A stretch of DNA of 64,000 bases. Source: UBA668 sp038234785 (GTDB taxonomy: Bacteria > Actinomycetota > Acidimicrobiia > Acidimicrobiales > Ilumatobacteraceae). The notes under the pieces are model-generated. The model made no database searches, had not been told where the DNA came from, and saw nothing but the letters and a program-made list of their open reading frames with translations. Made by a program: the position numbers and the translations under genes. This document shows positions 37,871 through 45,934 of the stretch, in pieces (position 1 is the first letter of the stretch; every line of letters begins with the position of its first letter). Where the stretch lies: NCBI GenBank assembly GCA_038234785.1, contig JBBQTC010000007.1, positions 1 to 64,000 of the forward strand, written 5' to 3'.

Positions 37871-39429
37871 CAGAGAACCTCCAGAGTTCCGATGGTGGAT
37901 TCGACGGCGGCGAGCACGCTGCCGTCGGAGAGCAGGGCCTCGGCGCGACGCAGGTCCGGCGAGAGCCAACGATCAGGACCAGGTCCGGCTACGTGCTCAC
38001 GCAGCACTCCGAGCGCGGCGCCGGTTGCCGCGGCGGGTGCGAGTGGACCACGCAGGTCGATGGCCGCCGCGGCACAGACCAGTTCGACGGCGAGGACACG
38101 GCGCAGGTTGTCGACGGCGCGGCGTAGCTTGCGGGCGGCGGCCCAGCCGTTCGAGACGTGGTCCTCCTGCATCGCACTGGTGGGCAGCGACTCGACCGAG
38201 GCGGGCATGGCGAACCGCTTGGCCTCCATCGCCATCGCCGCCTGGGTGTAGTGCGCGATCATCAGCCCGCTGTTGACGCCCGCATCGGGTGCGAGGAACG
38301 GCGGCAGACCGTGCGAGCGTGCCGTGTCGAGCATTCGATCGGTACGACGTTCCGAGATGGCGCACACCTCAGCCGCGGCGATGGCGAGGAAGTCGCAGAC
38401 GAACCCGATCGGCGCTCCGTGGAAGTTCCCGCACGACTCGACCCGGCCGTCGAGCAGGATCATCGGGTTGTCGATCGCTGCGTCGAGCTCACGCTCGGCG
38501 ATGGTCCGCGCATGCGCCACGGTGTCCTGGGCGGCACCGTGGACCTGCGGGGTGCATCGCAGCGAGTACGCGTCCTGCACCCGGGTATCACCTTCGCGAT
38601 GACTGGCCACGATCGCCGATCCCGCCAGCAGTCGAGTGAGGTTGCGAGCACTCACCGCTTGACCCATTTGGGGACGCAACGCCTGCAGATCGGCGGCGAA
38701 GGCGCGGTCCGTGCCGAGCAGTCCCTCCACCGTCATCGCCGCCGTGACATCGGCCAGGCGAGCGAGTTCGGACAGATCGTGCAGCGCCAGGCACAGCATG
38801 CCGAGGATGCCGTCGGTGCCGTTGATCAGCGCCAGCCCCTCCTTTGCGCGCAGCGTGACAGGAGAGAGGCCGGCCTCGTCGAGGGCCGCACGCGTGGGAC
38901 GGAACGATCCGTCGGAGGCCCACACCTCACCCTCGCCGATCAGCGACAACGCGCAGTGGCTGAGCGGCGCGAGATCCCCGCTCGCACCGAGTGAGCCGTG
39001 CTCGCGCACGACCGGGGTGATGCCCGCGTAGAGCATCGCCAGCTGCAGTTCGACGAGTTGGGGGCGGGCGCCCGAATACCCCATCGACAGGCTGCGCGCC
39101 CTCAGCAGCAGCAGCGCCCGCACGACCTCTTCCTCCACCGGCGCCCCCATGCCGGTGGCGTGCGAGCGGACCAGCGCGACCTGTAGTTCGGCGGTCCGTT
39201 CGGGCGGGATGACCGTGTTGGCCAGCGATCCGAATCCGGTGGTGACGCCGTACACCGGGCGGTCGCCGGCGACGAACCCCTCGACCAACGCTGCACTCCG
39301 CACCATGGCCGCGCGGGCCTCCGCGGTCAGCACCACCCTCGCCCCGTGGCGGGCAACTGCAACCACATCGGCGACGGTGAGCCCCCGGCCGGCGAGCTGG
39401 ACATCGGCGGAGTCGGCGGACGGCGTCAT
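37870..39429 (-). CDS. hutH: Histidine ammonia-lyase
   Basis: The 519-residue enzyme deaminates histidine to urocanate. The MIO cofactor triad A149-S150-G151 lies in GSLGASGDL, and the catalytic tyrosine Y60 in YGVTTGFGSLAN. The later QDAYSLRCTPQVHGA and ESLPTSAMQEDHVSNG segments are canonical. Three in-frame ATGs are available (39453, 39438, 39429). The last is used because AGGA sits seven to ten bases before it. It is the first gene of the minus-strand hut run and is divergent from an IclR regulator. Confidence 0.96.
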   Translation of the reverse strand: MTPSADSADVQLAGRGLTVADVVAVARHGARVVLTAEARAAMVRSAALVEGFVAGDRPVYGVTTGFGSLANTVIPPERTAELQVALVRSHATGMGAPVEEEVVRALLLLRARSLSMGYSGARPQLVELQLAMLYAGITPVVREHGSLGASGDLAPLSHCALSLIGEGEVWASDGSFRPTRAALDEAGLSPVTLRAKEGLALINGTDGILGMLCLALHDLSELARLADVTAAMTVEGLLGTDRAFAADLQALRPQMGQAVSARNLTRLLAGSAIVASHREGDTRVQDAYSLRCTPQVHGAAQDTVAHARTIAERELDAAIDNPMILLDGRVESCGNFHGAPIGFVCDFLAIAAAEVCAISERRTDRMLDTARSHGLPPFLAPDAGVNSGLMIAHYTQAAMAMEAKRFAMPASVESLPTSAMQEDHVSNGWAAARKLRRAVDNLRRVLAVELVCAAAAIDLRGPLAPAAATGAALGVLREHVAGPGPDRWLSPDLRRAEALLSDGSVLAAVESTIGTLEVL

Positions 39430-39468
39430 GTGTTTCATCCTATGCAACAGCATGCCATACTGCGCAAC
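39430..39468. promoter_or_regulatory. hutH/iclR divergent control region
   Basis: The 39-bp gap is AT-richer than its surroundings. It holds the inverted repeat ATGC-AACA-GCAT (39442-39453) and two direct GTTGC boxes on the minus strand, about 18 bp apart. Such a short divergent gap suggests that the IclR protein controls both hutH and itself from here. No clear -10/-35 pair can be assigned. Confidence 0.5.
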
Positions 39469-40191
39469 ATGAACATGACCGCATCGAACGGCCGGCCGCG
39501 CGCCACCGACCGCGGTCTTGCGCTCGTGCGAGTGGTGGCAGAACACCCACTGGGCATCGCGCTCGCCGACGCAGCACGTGCGGTTGACCTCACGCCCAGC
39601 ACGGCGCTGCGTCAGCTTCGTTCGCTCGAGTCCGCCGGCTTCGCCGCCCGCGATGACGACGGCCGTTTCGTGCCCGGGCCCGAACTCCTGCGCATCGCCC
39701 GCAGCCTGGCGGCGACTGCCGCCCTCCCCCGTCTCGCCGAGCCGGTGCTCGCAGCACTCGCCGCGATCACCGGCGAGTCGGCGTACCTCGCCGAATCGTT
39801 CAGCGCACGGGATGCGGTCTACGTGGCAATGGAGCCGGGCACGCACGCCGTGCGCCACGTCAGCTGGCTCGGACAGCGAGTCCCTCGCAGAGCCACTGCC
39901 GTCGGAGCGGCGTTGGCGGGGCGCGTCGACGCAGACGGCATCGCGGTGCGGTCGGACGCCGTGGAGGACGGCGTCACGGCCGTGTCGGCACCGGTGCACG
40001 ATGCGAACGGCGAGGTCGTCGCCGCACTCAGCCTCGTCGGCCCGTCGTTCCGTCTTGTCGACGGCGCGCTCGAGATAGCGAAGACGGCCGTTGCGCGCCA
40101 GGCGCGCCTGCTCAGTGCGATGGCAGGGGCGCCAACGCCGCCAACGGCTCGTAGTCCTCGAGCGCAAGCGGCACGAAGCCCCGAATCCTGA
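39469..40191 (+). CDS. IclR-family regulator, probable hut regulator
   Basis: This 240-residue protein has an N-terminal winged helix (TDRGLALVRVVAEHPLGIALADAARAVDLTPSTALRQLRSLE) and a shortened IclR effector domain (AEPVLAALAAITGESAYLAE, ARDAVYVAMEPG). The ATG at 39469 leaves a 39-bp divergent gap to hutH; an ATG two codons later is possible. The position suggests it senses histidine, urocanate or a later intermediate. The 3' end overlaps the convergent PhnD-like gene by 80 bp. Confidence 0.88.
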   Translation: MNMTASNGRPRATDRGLALVRVVAEHPLGIALADAARAVDLTPSTALRQLRSLESAGFAARDDDGRFVPGPELLRIARSLAATAALPRLAEPVLAALAAITGESAYLAESFSARDAVYVAMEPGTHAVRHVSWLGQRVPRRATAVGAALAGRVDADGIAVRSDAVEDGVTAVSAPVHDANGEVVAALSLVGPSFRLVDGALEIAKTAVARQARLLSAMAGAPTPPTARSPRAQAARSPES

Positions 40192-40876
40192 GCACCTCCC
40201 TGGCCCGCGCCGTCGCCGGGTCGGCGACCGCTGCGACGAGTGCTGCCCGCACCTCGTCACGACGATGAGCGAGATCAACCGCCATCACGAGGGGCAACGT
40301 GGGCACCACCGGCCCGTGACCGACGACGTGCAGCCGACCTGCAGTCATCGGCTCGATCTCGGACAGGAACTCGAAGCTCAACGCGTCGATGGACGCCACC
40401 TGCGCCCGACCTTCGGCGACGGCCCGCATGCTCTCGACATGGGTACCGGTCATCAACAGTGACGTCGGTCGGCCGCCCCAGACGTGGCACAGGCTGATCC
40501 ACCCCGACAGCGAGTCGAGTCCATTGACCGCGACGATCGCTGTCGGGTCGGCGCGCCAAGCTGCGATGCTCCACGGCTTCGACGCCACCAGCACGCTGCG
40601 GTAGCGCCCGGCCGTCGCGAATGAAACCGACACGTCGAACGCGCCGATCACCTCCACCACGTCGCGGAGCTCGGTGATCAGCGGCCATCCACAGGTCTGA
40701 CCGAGGAGCAGGTCGGGGCGATGCCACGACTCGCGGAGATCGAGCTCGCGGTCGAGGGCGGCCGGCGCATCGGTGATTTGCGCGCGCACCGCAGTCCACA
40801 GCTCGTCGTACCCGTCGCGCAGGTGCGCGAACGGATACATCGACAGCGACGCGGTGACCGCGCCCACAGGCTTCAC
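40112..40876 (-). CDS. PhnD-like substrate-binding fold protein
   Basis: This 254-residue protein begins with GAVTASLSMYPFAHLRDGYDELW and includes LLLGQTCGWPLITELRDVVEVIG and VAVNGLDSLSGWISL. It resembles the PhnD/SsuA/transferrin substrate-binding fold. It has no signal peptide or lipobox, so it is probably cytoplasmic, and no permease is adjacent. The GTG overlaps the desaturase stop (GTGA). It may be a sensor or enzyme built on the binding-protein fold. The function is unknown. Confidence 0.7.
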   Translation of the reverse strand: MKPVGAVTASLSMYPFAHLRDGYDELWTAVRAQITDAPAALDRELDLRESWHRPDLLLGQTCGWPLITELRDVVEVIGAFDVSVSFATAGRYRSVLVASKPWSIAAWRADPTAIVAVNGLDSLSGWISLCHVWGGRPTSLLMTGTHVESMRAVAEGRAQVASIDALSFEFLSEIEPMTAGRLHVVGHGPVVPTLPLVMAVDLAHRRDEVRAALVAAVADPATARAREVLRIRGFVPLALEDYEPLAALAPLPSH

Positions 40877-41799
40877 ACCAGGCCGCGGCTGCCGATTGGC
40901 CTGGCGCCCGCGGACAACGGGTGGTCGGGCTGACAGAAGGGTGAGAAGAAGTAGGTGCGCACGATCTGCAGGTACCCGCCGCGGTACAGCCCGGCACCTT
41001 GTTCGGCCAACTGGTCAGAGCCGAGCTCCCGGTGCATCGCCGGGATGCGGTACCACTCCAGGTCGGGCAGTGCATGGTGCGTGTGGTGCAGGTTGTTGTT
41101 CAAGAACAGCAGCGACATCACCGGACCGGCGATGACCACGGCCGAGCGGGTTCCCTGGGGCACCGCGGCGTGCTCGGCGAACGAACGCAACTGCGTACAC
41201 GCCGAGCCGCCGAGGCAGAACGCGAGCACGTAGACCCACGGCGACATGCCGACGACCCCGAACAACCACCATCCGAACACGACGGCCGAGGCGAGGTGGA
41301 CGACCCATTGGATGATGACGCGAGGCTCGCGCACGGTGCGGATCTCACGGAGCCAGAAGCGCATGATGCCCCGGGGCACACCGACGGTGAGCCGGCCAGG
41401 GATCGTCCGCATGAAGAGGAACCACGCCCGATGGAGGCGACCGGCGTTCTGCCACACCGGCGGGCGAACGTAGAACGACTCGGGATCGTCCTCGGGGTCG
41501 GTGAGGTCGGACTGGTGGTGCTTGCGGTGCAGCGCCTTGTACCGAGGGAACGGCACCCAGAATGCGAGGGGGAGACTCCCGATGGCGGTGTTGACCCAAC
41601 CCCATCGAGTCGGGTGTCCGTGGAGCAGTTCGTGACCAAGGGACATCCACAGTCCACCGAGATACAGCAGTGCCAGCGCTTGGAGTGGCCACGGAATGGC
41701 GTCGTGGAAGCCGATGACCAAGCCCCATGCCGTGAAGAATCCGATCAACAGGACGACGGTCGGCCATTCCGTGGCCGACCGGGACCTTGTGTTCGCCAC
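40873..41799 (-). CDS. Membrane fatty acid desaturase-like protein
   Basis: This 308-residue diiron membrane protein has three histidine boxes: HELLHGH, HRKHH and HHTHH. Hydrophobic segments surround them (VVLLIGFFTAWGLVIGF and VIIQWVVHLASAVVFGWWLFGVVG). These features fit the desaturase/hydroxylase superfamily. The GTG at 41799 has AGGAGG seven bases upstream. It is coupled to the PhnD-like gene. The substrate, whether an acyl chain, a carotenoid or an alkane, cannot be told from sequence. Confidence 0.88.
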   Translation of the reverse strand: MANTRSRSATEWPTVVLLIGFFTAWGLVIGFHDAIPWPLQALALLYLGGLWMSLGHELLHGHPTRWGWVNTAIGSLPLAFWVPFPRYKALHRKHHQSDLTDPEDDPESFYVRPPVWQNAGRLHRAWFLFMRTIPGRLTVGVPRGIMRFWLREIRTVREPRVIIQWVVHLASAVVFGWWLFGVVGMSPWVYVLAFCLGGSACTQLRSFAEHAAVPQGTRSAVVIAGPVMSLLFLNNNLHHTHHALPDLEWYRIPAMHRELGSDQLAEQGAGLYRGGYLQIVRTYFFSPFCQPDHPLSAGARPIGSRGLV

Positions 41800-41866
41800 C
41801 CGCGTGCCTCCTGTTCCGTGGAGTTACCGGTACGAACGTTACAACAACCCCGTGTCGTTCTTGCGG

Positions 41867-43027
41867 TCATCGGCGTCGGTATTCGGACCGGTAACCAGTG
41901 CCGGAACCGCCCATTGCGCCCTGCGCGCGGTACCGATCCCCCAGCCGGATCATCGCTGCCGGATCGAGTGAGACCCCGAGCCCGGGAGTGTTTGGTACCG
42001 GCAGGACCCCACGTCGCGGCGAGAACGGTCCCTGCGCCAACGCAACATCGGCCGTGAACCGGAACAGCGACTGGTGCGGCCGGATCATCGAAGGCTCCGC
42101 CGCAGTGAGGTGGAGGTAGGCCGCAGTCATCACCCCGGCGTCGCCGCTGTAGCACCAGAAGTCGACGCCGAGGAGGTCGCACGCGCGAAGAAAGTCCTGG
42201 CTGCGGCGGTAGCCGCCGAGCTCGGCGATGTCGACGCAGATGCCGTCGGGGACTCCCGACCTCGCGGCGCGGACGAGCGCTGCCTCGTGGGTCGAGAACG
42301 ACACCGGCACTCCGTCGTCGCGCAACCGCTGCGTCTCGTCGAGCGAGCGGCACGGATCCTCCAGCCATGCGATGCCGAGGTCGGCGAGTCGGTGACACAC
42401 CTGTCGGGCGGTCGCGACGGTGTAGGCGCCGTTGGCGTCCACGCGTCGGACGGCACCGGGACCGAGCGCGGTGACGAGGTCGCGCAACATGTTCATCTCG
42501 TCGTCGAATTCCAGAACGCCGAGCTTCCCCTCGAACCACGGAGCTCCGAAGTCGTCGGCCATCCGTACGCAGTGGTCGATGAGTTCGGCTGGAGTCGACT
42601 CGATACCTTCCCGCAGCGCGAAGTACTCGGTGAACTCGACCTCGTCTCGACACCGACCGCCGAGCAACTCCGACAGCGGCACGCCGGCTCGCTGTGCACG
42701 GATGTCGAAGATCGCCATCTCGATCGCACCGAAGGCACGCCGCTCGGCCGCCGCGTCGTCCCACAGGCTGAACCCGGTCCGCGCGACACAACGACGCTCG
42801 GCCTCGTTCAGCGCATCGACCGACAATCCGTGGAGGCGGGCCCCGAACTCGTGCACGAGGGCGACCTGGTCGCCGTGAGGTGATTCACCGAGTCCGACCA
42901 CGCCGTCGGCGTCAGTGACCTCGACGATGGTCGTCGTGAAGCTGCCGAGCGATCCGAACGAGAACCTGTAGGGGGCCACCATCGGGACGTTCACCGCGGT
43001 CGCCGTGACGGATGCGATCGCGCTCAT
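41867..43027 (-). CDS. Enolase-superfamily enzyme (MR/MLE type) 2
   Basis: This 386-residue mandelate racemase/muconate lactonizing-type protein has the N-terminal capping domain and a TIM barrel. Candidate catalytic residues are the lysine in FEGKLGVL, metal ligands D in VRRVDANGAY, E in WLEDPC, and a later acid/His region VSFSTHEAAL. The usual K-x-K is reduced to a single lysine followed by leucine-glycine, so the chemistry is uncertain. The start overlaps the upstream enolase-family gene (ATGA). The pair is divergent from the MttB-like methyltransferase, suggesting a role in betaine metabolism. Confidence 0.85.
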   Translation of the reverse strand: MSAIASVTATAVNVPMVAPYRFSFGSLGSFTTTIVEVTDADGVVGLGESPHGDQVALVHEFGARLHGLSVDALNEAERRCVARTGFSLWDDAAAERRAFGAIEMAIFDIRAQRAGVPLSELLGGRCRDEVEFTEYFALREGIESTPAELIDHCVRMADDFGAPWFEGKLGVLEFDDEMNMLRDLVTALGPGAVRRVDANGAYTVATARQVCHRLADLGIAWLEDPCRSLDETQRLRDDGVPVSFSTHEAALVRAARSGVPDGICVDIAELGGYRRSQDFLRACDLLGVDFWCYSGDAGVMTAAYLHLTAAEPSMIRPHQSLFRFTADVALAQGPFSPRRGVLPVPNTPGLGVSLDPAAMIRLGDRYRAQGAMGGSGTGYRSEYRRR

Positions 43028-44169
43028 CGGAACGTCGCCTGGGAACTTGCGGTGCGAGCGAGGACCGCCTCATCCAGGCGGCAGCCCAGGCCGGCGTCAT
43101 CGGACAACGTGATCCATCCGCCATCGGCACGGAGATGACGAGCGAGAGGGTAGTCACGACGTTCGATGGTCCATTCTGGCGGGTCGTACGGCCACTCCAC
43201 CCACTGCGAGCCCGCATGACCGACCGTGCCGGCGACGAGGTGCAGGTTGGCGAGCACGCCGATGCCGTTCCCCCACGTGTGCGCCGTGAACAGCTTGCCG
43301 GCGGCCGTCACTCGGCGGGCGATCGGTGCGAGACCGCTGATCCCTTGCGTGCATGCCGCATCCGGCTGGAAGACGTCCAGGCACTCCCGCTCCAGCAACT
43401 CGCGGAACTCGTAGGGCTCCCGCGTCATCTCTCCGCCGGCGATCTTCATCGGCCCGAGCTCCTGCACTCGCCGCCGGAGCTCCGCCATGCCCGCATAGTC
43501 GCCGCGGTGCAGCGGCTCCTCCATCCAGAAGACGCCCTCGGTAGTCAGCCGCTGCGCCACCACCCAGGCCCGGTCGAGGTCCCAGGGCGTCGCCGTGTCC
43601 CAGGGCATGCGCCAGCCCTGGTTGCAGTCCACCATCACGGTCAACCGGTCCCCGCAGGCGTCCCGGAGGGCGGCGAGCACCCCGAGATCGTCGTCGATCG
43701 AGGGCCGTCCGAAACGGATCTTCATCGCGTCGAACCCGTCATCGATCATCCGCTTCGCGACCTCGACCATCTCGGCGGCGGACCGGTGGACCGCCGTCGA
43801 GGCGTACAACCGAAGTCGAGGAGACGAGCCGCCGAGCATCTCCCACACGGGTTGTCCAACGGTCGTGCCGGCGAGGTCCCACAGCGCCAGGTCGAGCGGC
43901 CAGGGACGCCCGGCGTGGAACTCGATGTTGGCCAGCCGGGCCGCATGCTCGGCGAGGTCCAGCGGGTCACGACCGAGGAACAGGTGTGCCTGGTCCTCGA
44001 AGCCGTACATCACGTCGCCGGAGCCGACGCCCTCGCGCCCGGACGAGTCGCGGACCCGCACGATGGTGACCGGGAACTGGGTCCGCGGTCGAGGATCCCA
44101 CGATGCCGGGAACGGCGGGTCGAGCGGAAGTTGGTGATGGGTGATCTCGATGGCCACGATCTCGCTCAT
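43024..44169 (-). CDS. Enolase-superfamily enzyme (MR/MLE type) 1
   Basis: This 381-residue barrel enzyme has K-x-R in AMKIRFGRP, metal ligands in MVDCNQGW, FWMEEPL and IAGGEMT, and a histidine base in FTAHTWGNG. This set fits the mandelate racemase subgroup (epimerases or acid-sugar dehydratases). Hydroxyproline-betaine epimerase belongs to the same superfamily, though I cannot assign that activity here. The ATG is followed after the gene by a 4-bp overlap with enolase enzyme 2. It lies 109 bp from the divergent methyltransferase gene. Confidence 0.87.
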   Translation of the reverse strand: MSEIVAIEITHHQLPLDPPFPASWDPRPRTQFPVTIVRVRDSSGREGVGSGDVMYGFEDQAHLFLGRDPLDLAEHAARLANIEFHAGRPWPLDLALWDLAGTTVGQPVWEMLGGSSPRLRLYASTAVHRSAAEMVEVAKRMIDDGFDAMKIRFGRPSIDDDLGVLAALRDACGDRLTVMVDCNQGWRMPWDTATPWDLDRAWVVAQRLTTEGVFWMEEPLHRGDYAGMAELRRRVQELGPMKIAGGEMTREPYEFRELLERECLDVFQPDAACTQGISGLAPIARRVTAAGKLFTAHTWGNGIGVLANLHLVAGTVGHAGSQWVEWPYDPPEWTIERRDYPLARHLRADGGWITLSDDAGLGCRLDEAVLARTASSQATFR

Positions 44170-44278
44170 CGACACCTCGACTCGTGTCGCATCATCGGCT
44201 CCCCCACGCATCGCGCACTGCCCGAATTCTTGTGACAACCGTACAAGGAATCCCGACGGCGGTGTAGTGTCGCACGGC

Positions 44279-45862
44279 GTGAGTGACGTGCAGAGGGACG
44301 ACGTTCAGCCCGAGACCGCCCGGAGCGATCACGGCCGTCGGCGAGGACGAGATCGTAACGAAACACGCGGTCCCCGACTGCCCGAGCAGATCCCCTATCG
44401 CCAGCCGTACATGCGGCTCAACCACACCGAGGTCGTCTCCGCCGACGAGTTGGAGTCCATCCACGAAGCGTCGCTGACGATCCTGGAGCGCATCGGGATG
44501 GAGTTCATCGACCCCGAGGCGCGCAGCATCATTCGAGAGGCTGGCGCCGACGTCGACGAAGCCACCCATCGGGTCCGGTTCCCCAGGGAGTTGATCGAGA
44601 GCTCCGTCGCCAAGGCACCCGCCGAGTACACCCTGCACAGCTGGAACCCCGCTCGCGACATCCGCGTCGGCGGCCGGTGGATGGCGTTCGGCACCGTGGC
44701 CAGCACGCCTCACTACATCGACCGCAACGGGGTGCGCAAGGCGGGCGACCGCGAGGGCTTTCGCGACCTGCTGAAGCTGGCGCAGATGCTCGACATCATC
44801 CACTACGTGCCCGGGTACCCGGTGGAGCCGATCGATCTGCACGCATCGATCCGGCACCTCGAGGCCACCTACGACGTCCTCACCATGACCGACAAGGGAC
44901 TGCACTGCTACAGCCTGGGCCGACAGCGCAACCGCGACGCCCTGGAGATGGTGCGAATCGCCCGCGGCATCGATCACGCCACGCTCGATCGTGAGCCGTC
45001 GGTGATGACCGTCGTCAACACGAACTCCCCGCTGCGGCTCGACGTCCCGATGTCGCAGGGCATGATCGAGTTCGCCCAGCACAACCAGCCGGTCGTGGTC
45101 ACACCGTTCACGCTCGCCGGCGCCATGGCCCCCATCACGCTCGCCGGCGCGCTCGCCCAGCAGAACGCGGAGGCGCTCGCCGGTATTGCGCTCGTGCAGA
45201 TCGTCAACCCGGGCGCGCCGGTGATGTACGGCGGCTTCACGTCCAACGTCGACATGCAATCCGGGGCGCCGGCGTTCGGCACCCCCGAGTACGTCCGCAC
45301 GGCGATGGTCGGCGGCCAACTCGCCCGCCGCTATCAGGTGCCGTATCGCAGCTCCAACGTCTGCGCCGCCAATGCCCTCGACATGCAGGCCGCTTACGAG
45401 AGCGTGTTCTCGCTGTGGGGAGCGATCATGGGCGGGGTCAACTTCCTCATGCACGGCGCCGGCTGGATGGAGGGCGGGTTGCACGCCAGCCTGGAGAAGA
45501 TGCTGCTCGACGCAGATCTTCTGCAGATGGTCGCCAAGATGCTCGAGCCGGTCGTGGTCGACGAGAGCACGCTGGCGATCGACACCATCGAGGAGGTCGG
45601 CCCCGGTGGCCACTTCTTCGGGACTCGCCACACACAGGACCGGTTCCGCGACGCGTTCTACCGACCGATCCTCTCGGAGTGGCGGAACTACGAGAGCTGG
45701 GAAGAGGCGGGGAGTCCCACCACGGATCAGCGGGCGAAGCGTCTCGTGGGCCAGTACCTCGACGCATACGAGCCGCCCCCGATGAACCCGGCGGCGAAGG
45801 CGGAGCTGCGTGCGTTCGTGGACAGGCGGGTCGCCGAGGGCGGCGTCGCCACGGACTACTAA
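44279..45862 (+). CDS. MttB-family methyltransferase 1 (no pyrrolysine)
   Basis: This 527-residue protein of the trimethylamine/glycine betaine methyltransferase family (COG5598) has a (beta/alpha)8 barrel. Family features are IHEASLTILERIGMEF, MTDKGLHCYSLG, VVTPFTLAGAMAPITLAGALAQQNAEALAG and NPGAPVMYGGFTSNVDM. No in-frame TAG is present, so it is not a pyrrolysine enzyme. Non-Pyl members such as MtgB demethylate glycine betaine. The N-terminal 35 residues are basic. The GTG at 44279 sits eight bases after a -10-like TAGTGT, so the mRNA may be leaderless. No corrinoid protein is adjacent. Confidence 0.9.
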   Translation: MSDVQRDDVQPETARSDHGRRRGRDRNETRGPRLPEQIPYRQPYMRLNHTEVVSADELESIHEASLTILERIGMEFIDPEARSIIREAGADVDEATHRVRFPRELIESSVAKAPAEYTLHSWNPARDIRVGGRWMAFGTVASTPHYIDRNGVRKAGDREGFRDLLKLAQMLDIIHYVPGYPVEPIDLHASIRHLEATYDVLTMTDKGLHCYSLGRQRNRDALEMVRIARGIDHATLDREPSVMTVVNTNSPLRLDVPMSQGMIEFAQHNQPVVVTPFTLAGAMAPITLAGALAQQNAEALAGIALVQIVNPGAPVMYGGFTSNVDMQSGAPAFGTPEYVRTAMVGGQLARRYQVPYRSSNVCAANALDMQAAYESVFSLWGAIMGGVNFLMHGAGWMEGGLHASLEKMLLDADLLQMVAKMLEPVVVDESTLAIDTIEEVGPGGHFFGTRHTQDRFRDAFYRPILSEWRNYESWEEAGSPTTDQRAKRLVGQYLDAYEPPPMNPAAKAELRAFVDRRVAEGGVATDY

Positions 45863-45864
45863 CG

Positions 45865-45917
45865 CATCACGACAGACACATCACGACAGACGCATCACGA
45901 CAGACGCATCACGACGG
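45865..45917. repeat. 14-bp tandem repeat, 3.8 copies
   Basis: The 72-bp gap between methyltransferase 1 and the flavoprotein contains CATCACGACAGACA, two copies of CATCACGACAGACG, and a truncated fourth copy. It sits directly before the ribosome site of the flavoprotein gene, so copy number could change leader length. Confidence 0.9.
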
Positions 45918-45934
45918 AGAACAAGGGGTAGGCA

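Noticed and set aside
44230..44246. An operator TTGT-N9-ACAA before methyltransferase 1.
   Set aside because: The arms are only four bases long and do not match another site in the window.
45865..45917. A CRISPR-like array.
   Set aside because: The units are contiguous 14-mers with no spacers and no cas genes; it is a simple tandem repeat.
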